DNA of 64,000 bases, taken from contig NZ_BNEO01000002.1 in assembly GCF_014905415.1 (NCBI RefSeq), positions 124,001 to 188,000 on the forward strand. The letters run 5' to 3'. The notes beneath the pieces are model-generated. The model saw only the letters and a list, made by a program, of their open reading frames with translations. It was not told the DNA's origin and did not search any database. Source of the stretch: Virgibacillus salexigens. Its GTDB lineage: Bacteria; Bacillota; Bacilli; Bacillales; Amphibacillaceae. Both the position numbers and the translations under genes were made by a program. This document shows positions 53,099 through 62,071 of the stretch, one piece after another; within the stretch, counting starts at the first letter, position 1, and each line of letters opens with the position of its first letter.

Positions 53099-53731
53099 TT
53101 AAAGCATCGTCTTATCTTCGAGTAATTTTCTTCTTAGCTTCGCTAAGACGTTATTTCTTGTCTTTGTAACGGCCTGTTGAGATACATTGTCTTTGGCTGC
53201 TATTTGTGTATCAGTCATCTCAAATACGTATGCAGCTTCGATAATGTGTTTTTGTTTTGTTGTTAGAGAACAAATAGCTTGATATAGTGCAGGATTTTCA
53301 ACTTTGTTTTCTAATTTGTTATCCCGTTCAACAATTGTTTCATCCAAAGGCTTTATTCGTGGATCTTCCCATATTTCTACGTTGGTTATGTCAGAATTCA
53401 GATCGTGGGTAATAGGTTGATCTAAGATGCTTTGCTGTCTTTTACAATCTTGTTTTCTTTTTTGATCGTAGCGGATTGCTTCTCTTCTTACCGTATTGGA
53501 CAATTGGCTAATTAATCGTATTTCTGCGTGATGATCCTTAAAGGCATTATCGAGCTGTCGTTTGGCATTTGTGGTGTTTGTTAGAATGGCCCTCTTCAAT
53601 AACTCTCTATGCTCTTGTGTTTTTAGAAAGGATTGCATTAATTTGTTCTTAAATAGAGCTTGATTGTCATTAATGAATTGCTGTATTTCTGGTTCTGCTG
53701 CTTGTCCATAGGAAGTATTCAGCTTTTCCAT
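53099..53731 (-). CDS. sigO: SigO-like sigma factor subunit (regions 3-4)
   Basis: 210 residues, ATG behind GGGGAGGAG. The C-terminal part (~155-205) is a sigma region 4 with a helix-turn-helix: Leu-Thr-Thr-Lys-Gln-Lys-His-Ile-Ile-Glu-Ala-Ala-Tyr and Thr-Asp-Thr-Gln-Ile-Ala-Ala-Lys-Asp-Asn-Val-Ser-Gln-Gln-Ala-Val. No complete region 2 is seen; that is supplied by the RsoA-like protein encoded 64 bases downstream. A LexA-type box stands in its promoter. Confidence 0.7.
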   Translation of the reverse strand: MEKLNTSYGQAAEPEIQQFINDNQALFKNKLMQSFLKTQEHRELLKRAILTNTTNAKRQLDNAFKDHHAEIRLISQLSNTVRREAIRYDQKRKQDCKRQQSILDQPITHDLNSDITNVEIWEDPRIKPLDETIVERDNKLENKVENPALYQAICSLTTKQKHIIEAAYVFEMTDTQIAAKDNVSQQAVTKTRNNVLAKLRRKLLEDKTML

Positions 53732-53775
53732 TATATTCTCCTCCCCACATAGCTTGAAAAAATCACATCAAAACA

Positions 53776-53787
53776 GAACATTTGTTC
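53776..53787 (-). promoter_or_regulatory. LexA (SOS) box upstream of sigO
   Basis: GAACATTTGTTC, a match to GAAC-N4-GTTC. On the minus strand it follows TATAAT by five bases; a weak TAGAAA lies 17 bases further up. The 16 bases GAACATTTGTTCTTAT are identical to those at 57092-57107. Confidence 0.7.
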
Positions 53788-54013
53788 TTATATCATTATA
53801 TAAAATATAGAGGGACATTTCTAGGTCTATTACATAATTTTAATGTTTAATTTTTTTTAAAAACCCTAAGTTATTAAGTTTGGTTCTAAATTAAAAGAAA
53901 AACTTTTTAACAAAGGGTTGTGATTTTAATTATTTATTTGCCTTTATATAGTAAGCGAGTATTTAATATGTAAAGCTCGCAATCAATTCTATGAAAAGAT
54001 AGGGAGGAGAAAC

Positions 54014-55624
54014 ATGATGAACAATAATTTTTCTAAAGGGATGAAAGGTTCACTAAAAACGGTTATTAAAAAAGGGTTGAAGCCTGCAAGTAATGAGTTA
54101 ATTCGTTCTGTAGTACCTGTATTTAATAATAACCCATTCCAGTTGGGGGTAGCTTCTGGGGATCCTCACCCTGATGGTGTCGTATTATGGACAAGGCTTG
54201 CTCCAGAACCACTTGCTGAGAATAGCTGTGGTGGAATGCCTGACTACCAAATACCAGTAGAATGGGAAGTGGCAGAGGATCAAAATTTCCAACTGGTGGT
54301 GAAGCAGGGGTTTGCTGTGGCCTTGCCGGAGCTTGCTCATTCGGTTCATGTTGAATTAGAGGGATTAGAACCTAGTCGATATTATTATTATCGTTTTAAA
54401 ACTGGTTCTTACGTCAGCCCTGTTGGCAGAACAAAAACAGCACCTGCAGCAGATGCTGATATTTCTTCACTCTCATTCGCAATGGCTTCTTGTCAGGCAT
54501 GGTACCATGGTTATTTCACAGCATACAAACATATGGCTGCTGAGGATTTAGATTTTGTATTTTTCCTAGGAGATTATATTTATGAATATGCCATTAATAC
54601 TTCTAATTTGATGCGTCCTGTTGAACTTTCAAATGCTCACAATACAAAGGTTGTTACACTGGATCAATATCGACTGCGTTACTCATTGTTTAAAACAGAT
54701 CCTGATTTGCAAGCAGCCCATGCAGCATTTCCATGGATTATTACTTGGGATGATCATGAGGTGGAGAACAATTATGCCGATGAAGATTCACAATATGGAG
54801 CTTCTGAGCGTCAGTTCTTGCTCCAACGTGCCGATGCCTATCAGGCGCACTATGAGAACTTACCACTTCGTAGTATATCGGCTCCTGAGGGACCGGATAT
54901 GAGACTGTATCGCAATTTAAGGTATGGCAACTTAGCAGAATTTAATGTGCTAGATACTCGTCAATATCGTGATGATTATAGCTCTTCCGTTATTGTGAGT
55001 GGTTCAGAGGCGGAAGAACGCTTAGATCCAGAACGAACTATCTTGGGAGAGGAACAGGAACAATGGCTAATGAATAACTTACAGCATTCTAATGCTACTT
55101 GGAATGTCCTTGCTCAGCAGGTAGTCATGGCTCAAGTAGATCGTGATCCTGGAATAGGAGAAGAATATAGTATGGATATGTGGGACGGGTTCGTTTGCAG
55201 TCGAGATCGAATTTTTTCCGCTTTCAAAGAGTATCAGATTACCAATCCAGTTGTGCTTTCTGGTGATATACATCGGCATGCCGCTGCAAATCTAAAGGAA
55301 GACTTTAATAATCCTTGCTCAGAAACCATTGCTTCTGAATTTGTGGTTACCTCTATTGCTTCAGACAGCGATGGTTCAGAAACGGATCATCTTGGTCCAA
55401 TTTGGCTGGCAAATGAGCATGTGAAGCTATATAATGCTCAACGTGGGTATGTTCGCTGCCATGTTACACCTGATCAATGGCGTACCGACCATCTTGTTCT
55501 CCCTTATATTACAAGGAAAGGGGCTCCAATTGAAACCTATGCCAGTTTTATCGTAGAAAATGGACAGCCTGGACTACAGGAAGTCAACAAATTAGTATCT
55601 GCTAAGTCGAACACGAACGGTTAA
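54014..55624 (+). CDS. phoD: PhoD-like alkaline phosphatase/phosphodiesterase
   Basis: 536 residues, ATG behind GGGAGGAG (a second ATG follows immediately). The N-terminal PhoD domain starts at Pro-Phe-Gln-Leu-Gly-Val-Ala-Ser-Gly-Asp-Pro near 38, and the metallophosphatase part has Ala-Ser-Cys-Gln-Ala-Trp near 160, Leu-Gly-Asp-Tyr-Ile-Tyr-Glu near 186, Thr-Trp-Asp-Asp-His-Glu-Val near 248 and Ser-Gly-Asp-Ile-His-Arg-His near 418. Family members are secreted by Tat and cleave phospho-mono/diesters or teichoic acid. Here the first 37 residues lack twin Arg and any hydrophobic core, so export is doubtful. Confidence 0.85.
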   Translation: MMNNNFSKGMKGSLKTVIKKGLKPASNELIRSVVPVFNNNPFQLGVASGDPHPDGVVLWTRLAPEPLAENSCGGMPDYQIPVEWEVAEDQNFQLVVKQGFAVALPELAHSVHVELEGLEPSRYYYYRFKTGSYVSPVGRTKTAPAADADISSLSFAMASCQAWYHGYFTAYKHMAAEDLDFVFFLGDYIYEYAINTSNLMRPVELSNAHNTKVVTLDQYRLRYSLFKTDPDLQAAHAAFPWIITWDDHEVENNYADEDSQYGASERQFLLQRADAYQAHYENLPLRSISAPEGPDMRLYRNLRYGNLAEFNVLDTRQYRDDYSSSVIVSGSEAEERLDPERTILGEEQEQWLMNNLQHSNATWNVLAQQVVMAQVDRDPGIGEEYSMDMWDGFVCSRDRIFSAFKEYQITNPVVLSGDIHRHAAANLKEDFNNPCSETIASEFVVTSIASDSDGSETDHLGPIWLANEHVKLYNAQRGYVRCHVTPDQWRTDHLVLPYITRKGAPIETYASFIVENGQPGLQEVNKLVSAKSNTNG

Positions 55625-55721
55625 TGAATAGGCTGAATTATTTCATTTAAGGTCGAGGTAAGGGTATTTGAATAAGCAAATTAGTAAATCAAATAGGGAG
55701 GCTCCAACTGGAACAGCGGGG

Positions 55722-55790
55722 TCGTGATGATCCACTCGGCTAAGCGATTTTTACTTAGCCGAGTTAGCTGTGGTCCTTTAGATGATTCGT
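55722..55790. repeat. Bacillaceae intergenic hairpin repeat, copy 3
   Basis: CTCGGCTAAG and CTTAGCCGAG form the inner stem around CGATTTTTA, followed by TTAGCTG. Compared with copy 2 the inner pairs change together, keeping the stem. Confidence 0.7.
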
Positions 55791-55821
55791 TTTCTTACTA
55801 TTCCATCCTGATTTGAATGAT

Positions 55822-57072
55822 TTAAGCATAGTGTCCACCGATTTTTTTACTTCTTTCTAATGTAATGCCAGCATCCGTATAACTCACAGCCCGAAGAATG
55901 GAAGTAGTACCATGTTTGGCTCGAATCGAATCCATTGTATAACCAATATCAGTCTTTTTAGCTCTATCCTCGAATAGATCAAGCTGTGTATCTTGCTTTT
56001 CGTATAAATGATCTAATGTAACATAAGCACGTCGAATACTGCTTATCCCATCATAAAAGTTTAAAAATAAATCCATACAAACATGGTAAACATCCATAGT
56101 CACATTTGTCGGAAGTGGAATAGACCGTGAACGGGAGAACCCACCTCCTGTGGCTTTTGAATAACCAATTCCTAAGTGAATCGTTCTTCCGGCCATGTTA
56201 GCAGTTCGAGCTCTCCGGCATACTTCTTCACATAAATCAAGGATACAAACTTCTGTTTCTTGTTTGGAGTAATCACGCAGTAAGGAAATGCCATGGCCAA
56301 AACCTTTCTGTTCTGTTTTTACGAAATTCCCAAGTACAGGGCTTAAATCAACGCCCCAAGCATGCCAATAAAGTTGTTCTCCCATAACGCCAAATCGTTT
56401 TTTTAAATGATCTAAATCGTAGCGAGCCAGTTGTCCAAGTGTTACAATTCCCATACGATTTAGGTTTTTCTTCATTCGATTTCCAATTCCCCATATTTCT
56501 TCTATTGGGAATGGCCATAATTTTTCTTCTACTTCTTCGTATTTGCATTCTGCAATACCTTGTTTTTTAGCATGGAGGTCCATTACAACCTTAGCTAGAA
56601 ATTTATTATCGCCAATGCCAATAGAACTCGTAATTCCAAAGCATTCTAGAATGTCTTGTTTTATACGATTGGCTACTTCCCAACGATTACCAAATAGCTT
56701 TTCCAAGCCATTCACGGTTACCCAGACTTCATCAACTGAATATGGATGAATAGCTTCTTTAGGTACATACTGATTAATTAATTTTGTTATTTCGGCAGAC
56801 ACATATAAGTAATCGGCCATATGTGCTGGCACAATATATATATCTGGATCATCTGGTAGTTCAAAGAAACGACTAACATTACTAATGCCATATTTCTTTT
56901 TTAAAGCTGGGGAAGCAGCCAGTACGATACTTCCGGATCGATTCGGATCTCCTACTACTGCAAGTAGTACCTGCATTGGATCCTTTCCTAATTTAACTGC
57001 TTCGACACTTGCATAGAACGAACGCATATCAATACATAGAACATCGTTACGTGGGTACGATGCATAATTCAT
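55822..57072 (-). CDS. Y-family DNA polymerase, UvrX-like
   Basis: 416 residues, ATG behind GAAGGTGA. Cys-Ile-Asp-Met-Arg-Ser-Phe-Tyr-Ala-Ser-Val-Glu at ~9-20 and Pro-Tyr-Ser-Val-Asp-Glu-Val-Trp near 105-112 provide the catalytic acids of translesion polymerases. Ile-Trp-Gly-Ile-Gly-Asn-Arg-Met near 195 is the HhH DNA-binding element. Longer than DinB and closest to UvrX/YqjW. It bypasses DNA damage with low fidelity. The LexA box 20 bases upstream explains its control. Confidence 0.85.
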   Translation of the reverse strand: MNYASYPRNDVLCIDMRSFYASVEAVKLGKDPMQVLLAVVGDPNRSGSIVLAASPALKKKYGISNVSRFFELPDDPDIYIVPAHMADYLYVSAEITKLINQYVPKEAIHPYSVDEVWVTVNGLEKLFGNRWEVANRIKQDILECFGITSSIGIGDNKFLAKVVMDLHAKKQGIAECKYEEVEEKLWPFPIEEIWGIGNRMKKNLNRMGIVTLGQLARYDLDHLKKRFGVMGEQLYWHAWGVDLSPVLGNFVKTEQKGFGHGISLLRDYSKQETEVCILDLCEEVCRRARTANMAGRTIHLGIGYSKATGGGFSRSRSIPLPTNVTMDVYHVCMDLFLNFYDGISSIRRAYVTLDHLYEKQDTQLDLFEDRAKKTDIGYTMDSIRAKHGTTSILRAVSYTDAGITLERSKKIGGHYA

Positions 57073-57091
57073 AGTTATTCACCTTCAATAA

Positions 57092-57103
57092 GAACATTTG
57101 TTC
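57092..57103 (-). promoter_or_regulatory. LexA (SOS) box upstream of the Y-family polymerase
   Basis: GAACATTTGTTC directly after TATAAT on the minus strand; TTGTAT lies 18 bases before the TATAAT. Confidence 0.85.
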
Positions 57104-57253
57104 TTATTATATGCAAATAGAACTAATTTATACAATGGAAATTTATACATGTATAGGTAATTACTATCAAATTCTGTATACCGTTTATTATGGGAACCAC
57201 CATTTTGAGGGTGAAGAATATGTTATATTGAAATGGGGATAGGAGGTAAAGCT

Positions 57254-58183
57254 ATGAAGCGTAAACCAATCTATGTAGAATTACCAATTCAGTCAGACAT
57301 CAATACGCTATGGGAAATAACACAAAACCCTAACTTGCATGAACAGTGGGACCTTCGTTTTTCATCCATTACTTATTTACCAAGGGAAAGTGAGGAGCAG
57401 CCTCAAGAATTCTCCTACAAAACGAAAATTGGTTTTGGCTTCTGTATAGAAGGATGGGGGAAAAGTATAGGAAAAGTTCATACAAAGGATAGGACAAGTG
57501 TATCTTCCTTACAATTTGGTACAGACCAAAACCTATCAATTATAAAAGAAGGAGGGGGGTATTGGGAATACAAACCACAAGAAAATGCTACGTTATTTTT
57601 AACAAAATATAACTATAAAACAAGGTTTGGATGGTTAGGGAAATACTTTGATTTCCTAATTTTTCGCCCGTTAATAAGTTGGGCAACTGCCATAAGTTTC
57701 GATGTTTTAAAACGATGGGTGGAAACAGGAGATAGTCCCTCGTCACAATATTTCCGCCTTTTTAGTAGTTGGTTATTCATCTACTTTTTTAGTTTTGTTT
57801 GGATCTATCATGGGCTTACTTCCAAGTTAATACACCAACACCCAGCTGAATTATCAATGATGCAAATGACTTTCTCGATAAAAGCAAACGAAGCATCGGT
57901 ACTAGTTATAGTCACTGGAATGGTAGAGGTAATAATTGGGTTGTTGTGGTTGGGCTACAAGAATAGAGGGTTATTATATAGAATACAGATTGTCATTTTC
58001 TTAATATTCGCCATTGTATCCAGCTTAACAGTACCAAGCCAACTTTTTCATCCGTTTAATCCGATAACGTTTAATATGGCATTGTTGGTGATTTCTATTG
58101 TGGGACTCACTATTTACAAGAATATTCCCACGGCAAAAAATTGTAAACGAAAGCAAGAAGGAGTTAAAAATGTCCATTTATAA
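57254..58183 (+). CDS. SRPBCC plus DoxX-like membrane protein
   Basis: About 309 residues from ATG 57254 behind ATAGGAGGT. The N-terminal ~150 residues look like a START/SRPBCC domain (Val-Glu-Leu-Pro-Ile, Leu-Trp-Glu-Ile-Thr, Phe-Gly-Trp-Leu). The C-terminal ~130 have four hydrophobic segments (DoxX_3 type). First gene of a four-gene operon with DUF4166, YndJ and a PBP4-like gene. Function of the set is unknown; a membrane or envelope role is likely. Confidence 0.7.
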   Translation: MKRKPIYVELPIQSDINTLWEITQNPNLHEQWDLRFSSITYLPRESEEQPQEFSYKTKIGFGFCIEGWGKSIGKVHTKDRTSVSSLQFGTDQNLSIIKEGGGYWEYKPQENATLFLTKYNYKTRFGWLGKYFDFLIFRPLISWATAISFDVLKRWVETGDSPSSQYFRLFSSWLFIYFFSFVWIYHGLTSKLIHQHPAELSMMQMTFSIKANEASVLVIVTGMVEVIIGLLWLGYKNRGLLYRIQIVIFLIFAIVSSLTVPSQLFHPFNPITFNMALLVISIVGLTIYKNIPTAKNCKRKQEGVKNVHL

Positions 58184-58784
58184 AAAGATTTTAGGGAATG
58201 ATTTTTATCATCTACACCCTATGTTACAAAAACGGTATGAGTTTAAAGATAGCTATCAATTCAAAGGAAAAGGAGTGATGAGATACATTACTAATAAGTC
58301 AAAGTGGTTATTTCCATTGTTCTTATTCAGTCAGAAATATAAGTTATTTTTTCCGGAAACAGGAAAAAGCGTTCCGTTTAAAATTATAAATACACAAACG
58401 ATAGGGAATAACGGAATGGAGCAGGTGCATTGGGAAAGGGTATTTTATTTTAATGATAAGAAGCGATATTTTAATGCCTCCATGTATCTCGACTTGGAAC
58501 AAAAGCTTATTCAGGACTATTTAGGTGAGCCTTCTAAATGTTATTCTGATTTATTATTATCAGTAACAAAGGATGGGGGATTACGAATTAATTCTAAAGA
58601 ACAGCGTCTTATATTCCCGTTTTTAGAAATACCATTACCAAAAATCGTACAAGGATTGGCTACAGTTACGGAAAAATATTTGGAAACAAAAGCGGTATAT
58701 TATATTCAGGTTAACGTGACGAATCCTTTAATCGGAACCATTTTTTCATACGAAGGGGAGTTCGTAGAAGATGACGTTTCTTAA
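58170..58784 (+). CDS. DUF4166 domain-containing protein
   Basis: 204 residues from ATG 58170 behind AAGGAG; it overlaps the upstream gene by 14 bases. Phe-Tyr-His-Leu-His-Pro-Met-Leu-Gln-Lys-Arg-Tyr near 11-22 and Trp-Glu-Arg-Val-Phe-Tyr-Phe near 88 fit DUF4166. Soluble, no signal. Function unknown; linked with YndJ in Bacillaceae. Confidence 0.7.
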   Translation: MSIYKKILGNDFYHLHPMLQKRYEFKDSYQFKGKGVMRYITNKSKWLFPLFLFSQKYKLFFPETGKSVPFKIINTQTIGNNGMEQVHWERVFYFNDKKRYFNASMYLDLEQKLIQDYLGEPSKCYSDLLLSVTKDGGLRINSKEQRLIFPFLEIPLPKIVQGLATVTEKYLETKAVYYIQVNVTNPLIGTIFSYEGEFVEDDVS

Positions 58785-60438
58785 AGTTGCGGGCGCGAAT
58801 AGTATTTTATTTATAATAATTGCTTTAACAGGGAATCATTCCTGGTATTTTTTATTGCTAACTGCTGCGCAATTGCTTTTCGTTCCTTGTATGTTACATA
58901 TTGTTTTGAGGCAGGAAGAAAGCTGGATTTCTACATACTTTCCTTATGCAGGGATAATGGCTTCCATTTCGATCTTTATTTTACAATTTTCACAAGAAAC
59001 CTCAATGGATACCATACTAGCAATACTGTATTTATTATTTACAGTCATGATTGCGTTATATGGGGTAAAACGTTTTCTTCAAAGAGGATTTGCGTATTTT
59101 GAGGAATTTATCATCGATATCGGACTTATATATATCCTTATTGGCGGCATGTGGTTTGTTGCGCATATAGCAACAATAGATACCGGCTTTTCTCCGATGA
59201 TTACATGGTTAACAGCAAACCATTTTCATTATGCTGCATGCATATTACCTATCTCTGTAGGGTTGTTAGGAAGACTCTATAAATCCAAAATGTACAAATG
59301 GGTAAGTAGTATGATTATCATTTCTCCGGTGATAGTGGCATTAGGTATAACCTTTTCTGTCAAAATAGAGTTCTTATCTGTTATTCTGTATATTATCGCT
59401 ATATATGGATTAATTCACTTATCTTTTAAGGTAGTGTTTAAGAGTAGTCTCCAAAAATGGTTGATCTGCATATCAAACGGAGCTTTATGTGTCTCTATTC
59501 TATTTTCACTGTTGTACGCAGTTGGAAATCTTTCCGGATGGTTTTCGGTATCGATAGATTTCATGATTCTTTTTCACGGTATAATTAATTCAATTGTGTT
59601 TGCTGGCTTTGGTACAGCTGGTTGGATCATTGCTCCTCCTTTTTCAAACCAAAGGAATAAACCATTTCCACGAAGTAAGATAAAGGGGAAGGGGATCATA
59701 GGTGAGGAAATAATCAAAGGGAAGACAGATAACCAATTTTATAATGGTTTAGTAGACTGTATGGAACAGTATGCGAATGAAATTCAACTGGATACATTAT
59801 CACAAATGATTATTGATTTCTATGAGAATACGAAAAACTATCAGCTATTTGCTGAAGTAAGGTGGAAAAACTGGTTTAAACCGCTAGCGATAATATATAG
59901 ACAAATTAGTCGTATCATAAAACAATTGAATCTGCCTTTGTCAAGTAGAAGACAGGAAATGACAGGTGCTATTCACTCGATTGATGATCGTATGGATGGA
60001 AGAACCAATGTAAGAGCGTGGGTGAGGAAGATCAAAAACGAAGTTATCTTTGTAGCACTTTATTCTTCCCATCAAAATAACGATCAAACGTATATGAACA
60101 TCGCATTACCTTTACCAGGGACAGCTATGATTGGCATTTTAGAGTTAAGTCAATATGGTGAAAAGTTACAATTATCTAGTAAAAAATTGAAATATGAACA
60201 AGCAGATTCTGGTATCTATTTAATTGTTGGAAAAGGCTTATTTAAGCTCCCAATTGAAGAGACGTTTGAAGTGGAAGAAACAAATGAAGGAAAGCTTAAA
60301 GCAAAACATCAAATGTGGCTGTTTTCTATTCCCTTTTTAAACATAGATTATGATATTGTGCCAAGCGAACGACAAAACGAGAATATAAAAGAGGCACATC
60401 AGAGAACCGTGGGTATTGGGAAGAGAGGTGGTGATTAG
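58771..60438 (+). CDS. yndJ: YndJ-like membrane protein
   Basis: 555 residues, overlapping the DUF4166 gene by 14 bases. Residues 1-300 hold eight to ten hydrophobic segments, matching the YndJ domain; 300-555 are soluble and cytoplasmic or external. Asn-His-Phe-His-Tyr-Ala near 150 is a conserved-looking His pair in the membrane part. Function unknown. Confidence 0.7.
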   Translation: MTFLKVAGANSILFIIIALTGNHSWYFLLLTAAQLLFVPCMLHIVLRQEESWISTYFPYAGIMASISIFILQFSQETSMDTILAILYLLFTVMIALYGVKRFLQRGFAYFEEFIIDIGLIYILIGGMWFVAHIATIDTGFSPMITWLTANHFHYAACILPISVGLLGRLYKSKMYKWVSSMIIISPVIVALGITFSVKIEFLSVILYIIAIYGLIHLSFKVVFKSSLQKWLICISNGALCVSILFSLLYAVGNLSGWFSVSIDFMILFHGIINSIVFAGFGTAGWIIAPPFSNQRNKPFPRSKIKGKGIIGEEIIKGKTDNQFYNGLVDCMEQYANEIQLDTLSQMIIDFYENTKNYQLFAEVRWKNWFKPLAIIYRQISRIIKQLNLPLSSRRQEMTGAIHSIDDRMDGRTNVRAWVRKIKNEVIFVALYSSHQNNDQTYMNIALPLPGTAMIGILELSQYGEKLQLSSKKLKYEQADSGIYLIVGKGLFKLPIEETFEVEETNEGKLKAKHQMWLFSIPFLNIDYDIVPSERQNENIKEAHQRTVGIGKRGGD

Positions 60439-61797
60439 GTGAAGAAGTCTATTGATACATATCTGAAACAGTCTCCAAAACTGGCTGGAGCAATTGTTGG
60501 TGTTAGTATTCGACGAGCAGATACTGGTGAAACGATTTATGAACATAAAGCAGACACTAGATTACGTCCAGCTTCCAATATGAAGTTGTTGACAGCAGCG
60601 GCCAGTCTGGCTGTATTAGGTGAAGCGTATCGCTTTTCGACAGAGATACGTACAGATGGAATAATAAAAGGGGAATGCTTAGTAGGAAATGTATACCTAA
60701 TAGGAAAAGGGGATCCTACTTTATTACCGAAAGACTTCGCTGGATTTGCTGCCAAACTTAGAGCAATGGGTATTCAGCATATTTCAGGGAAGGTTATTGG
60801 GGATGATACTTGGTATGATTCAGTTCGTCTCTCGCCAGATATGATTTGGAGTGATGAAACGTATTATTACGGTGCGCAAATTTCAGCCTTAACAGCTTCT
60901 CCAGACAGTGACTATCATGCTGGAACAATTAAGGTGGAGATTAGACCAAATAAGCTGGGGGAAAATCCTATAATTACCTCTTCACCGGAGTCTACATATA
61001 TTGAAATAGATAATAAGGCAGTTACCGTAGAAACGAATAAAAAAGAAAATATAATATTTGAGCGTCAACATGGAAGCAATTTAATTACGATAACAGGCGA
61101 GATTCCCGATAGGCACGAAGGATTGAAAGAGTGGGTATCGGTATGGGAACCAACAGGATACGCTGTTGATTTGTTCAAACAGGCATTAACTAAACATCAT
61201 ATTACCTATAGTGGAGGGTGGGAGATAGCTAAAGTACCAACCAATACAAAGTTATTGCATTTTTGTTATTCTATCCCCTTATCGAAATTGATGGTTCCAT
61301 TTATGAAGCATAGTAACAATACAATTGGTGAAATCTTGATAAAGGAAATGGGCAAGCAGGTGTATGGGGAAGGTAGTTGGGAAAAAGGATTAAATGTGTT
61401 AGAAAAACAACTTGTGAATTTTGGGATGGAGACAAAAGGATTGATGTTGCGAGACGGATCCGGAATATCTCATATGAATTTGATACCAGCAAACCAAATT
61501 TCCTGGTTACTATATGTGATTCAAAAAAAGGAATGGTTTTCAACCTATTTTCACGCCTTGCCAGTTGCGGGGGAATCAGAAAGGGACATTGGTGGTACCT
61601 TACAGCACCGTATGCATGGGTTACCGGTTCAGGCCAAAACAGGCAGTTTATATACCATTAGTACTTTATCCGGTTATGCAGAAAAAGCGAACAAAGAAAA
61701 AATTGTATTTTCCATTATGTTCAATAATTTATTAGATGAGGAAGAAGGAAAACGAATGGAGAATCAACTATTGGATATGATGATCCATTCCGAATGA
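60439..61797 (+). CDS. D-Ala-D-Ala carboxypeptidase/endopeptidase (PBP4/DacC family) without signal peptide
   Basis: 452 residues, GTG behind GAGAGGTGG and directly after yndJ. All three S13 motifs are present: Ser46-Asn-Met-Lys49, Ser292-Asn-Asn294 and Lys400-Thr-Gly402, with the usual ~200-residue insert between the first two. The family trims peptidoglycan outside the cell. The first 30 residues have no hydrophobic stretch, and there is no frame upstream to extend into, so this protein would stay in the cytoplasm unless exported by another route. Active-site residues suggest it is not dead. Confidence 0.8.
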   Translation: MKKSIDTYLKQSPKLAGAIVGVSIRRADTGETIYEHKADTRLRPASNMKLLTAAASLAVLGEAYRFSTEIRTDGIIKGECLVGNVYLIGKGDPTLLPKDFAGFAAKLRAMGIQHISGKVIGDDTWYDSVRLSPDMIWSDETYYYGAQISALTASPDSDYHAGTIKVEIRPNKLGENPIITSSPESTYIEIDNKAVTVETNKKENIIFERQHGSNLITITGEIPDRHEGLKEWVSVWEPTGYAVDLFKQALTKHHITYSGGWEIAKVPTNTKLLHFCYSIPLSKLMVPFMKHSNNTIGEILIKEMGKQVYGEGSWEKGLNVLEKQLVNFGMETKGLMLRDGSGISHMNLIPANQISWLLYVIQKKEWFSTYFHALPVAGESERDIGGTLQHRMHGLPVQAKTGSLYTISTLSGYAEKANKEKIVFSIMFNNLLDEEEGKRMENQLLDMMIHSE

Positions 61798-61865
61798 TAA
61801 GAGTTATCAAAATTGACAGATAAGCATATTTGCGATAGGCTTAATATAGTGAATTAAATATTGTG

Positions 61866-62040
61866 TTCTTATCCAGAGAGGTGGAGGGATATGGCCCCAT
61901 GAAGCCTCGGCAACAGGTTTTTATAACCATTTATAAAAAGACTGTGCCAAATCCATCAAGTCCATGTGACTTGAAAGATAAGAAGAGAACTGAAATAACA
62001 AGATTTCAAACTCTTTTCTTATCGGAAAAGAGTTTTTTGT
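61866..62040 (+). ncRNA. SAM-I (S-box) riboswitch with terminator
   Basis: P1 forms from TTCTTATC (61866-61873) and GATAAGAA (61977-61984). The core reads AGAGAGGTGGAGGGA, TGGCCCCATGAAGCC, CGGCAACAGG, the S-box signature. The expression platform is a terminator with AACTCTTTTC (62010-62019) and GAAAAGAGTT (62026-62035) followed by T6. SAM binding should end transcription before the monooxygenase gene, so the operon is made when SAM/methionine is short. Confidence 0.95.
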
Positions 62041-62071
62041 TTTGGGAAAAATTCATCTGGGAGTGGAGTCA

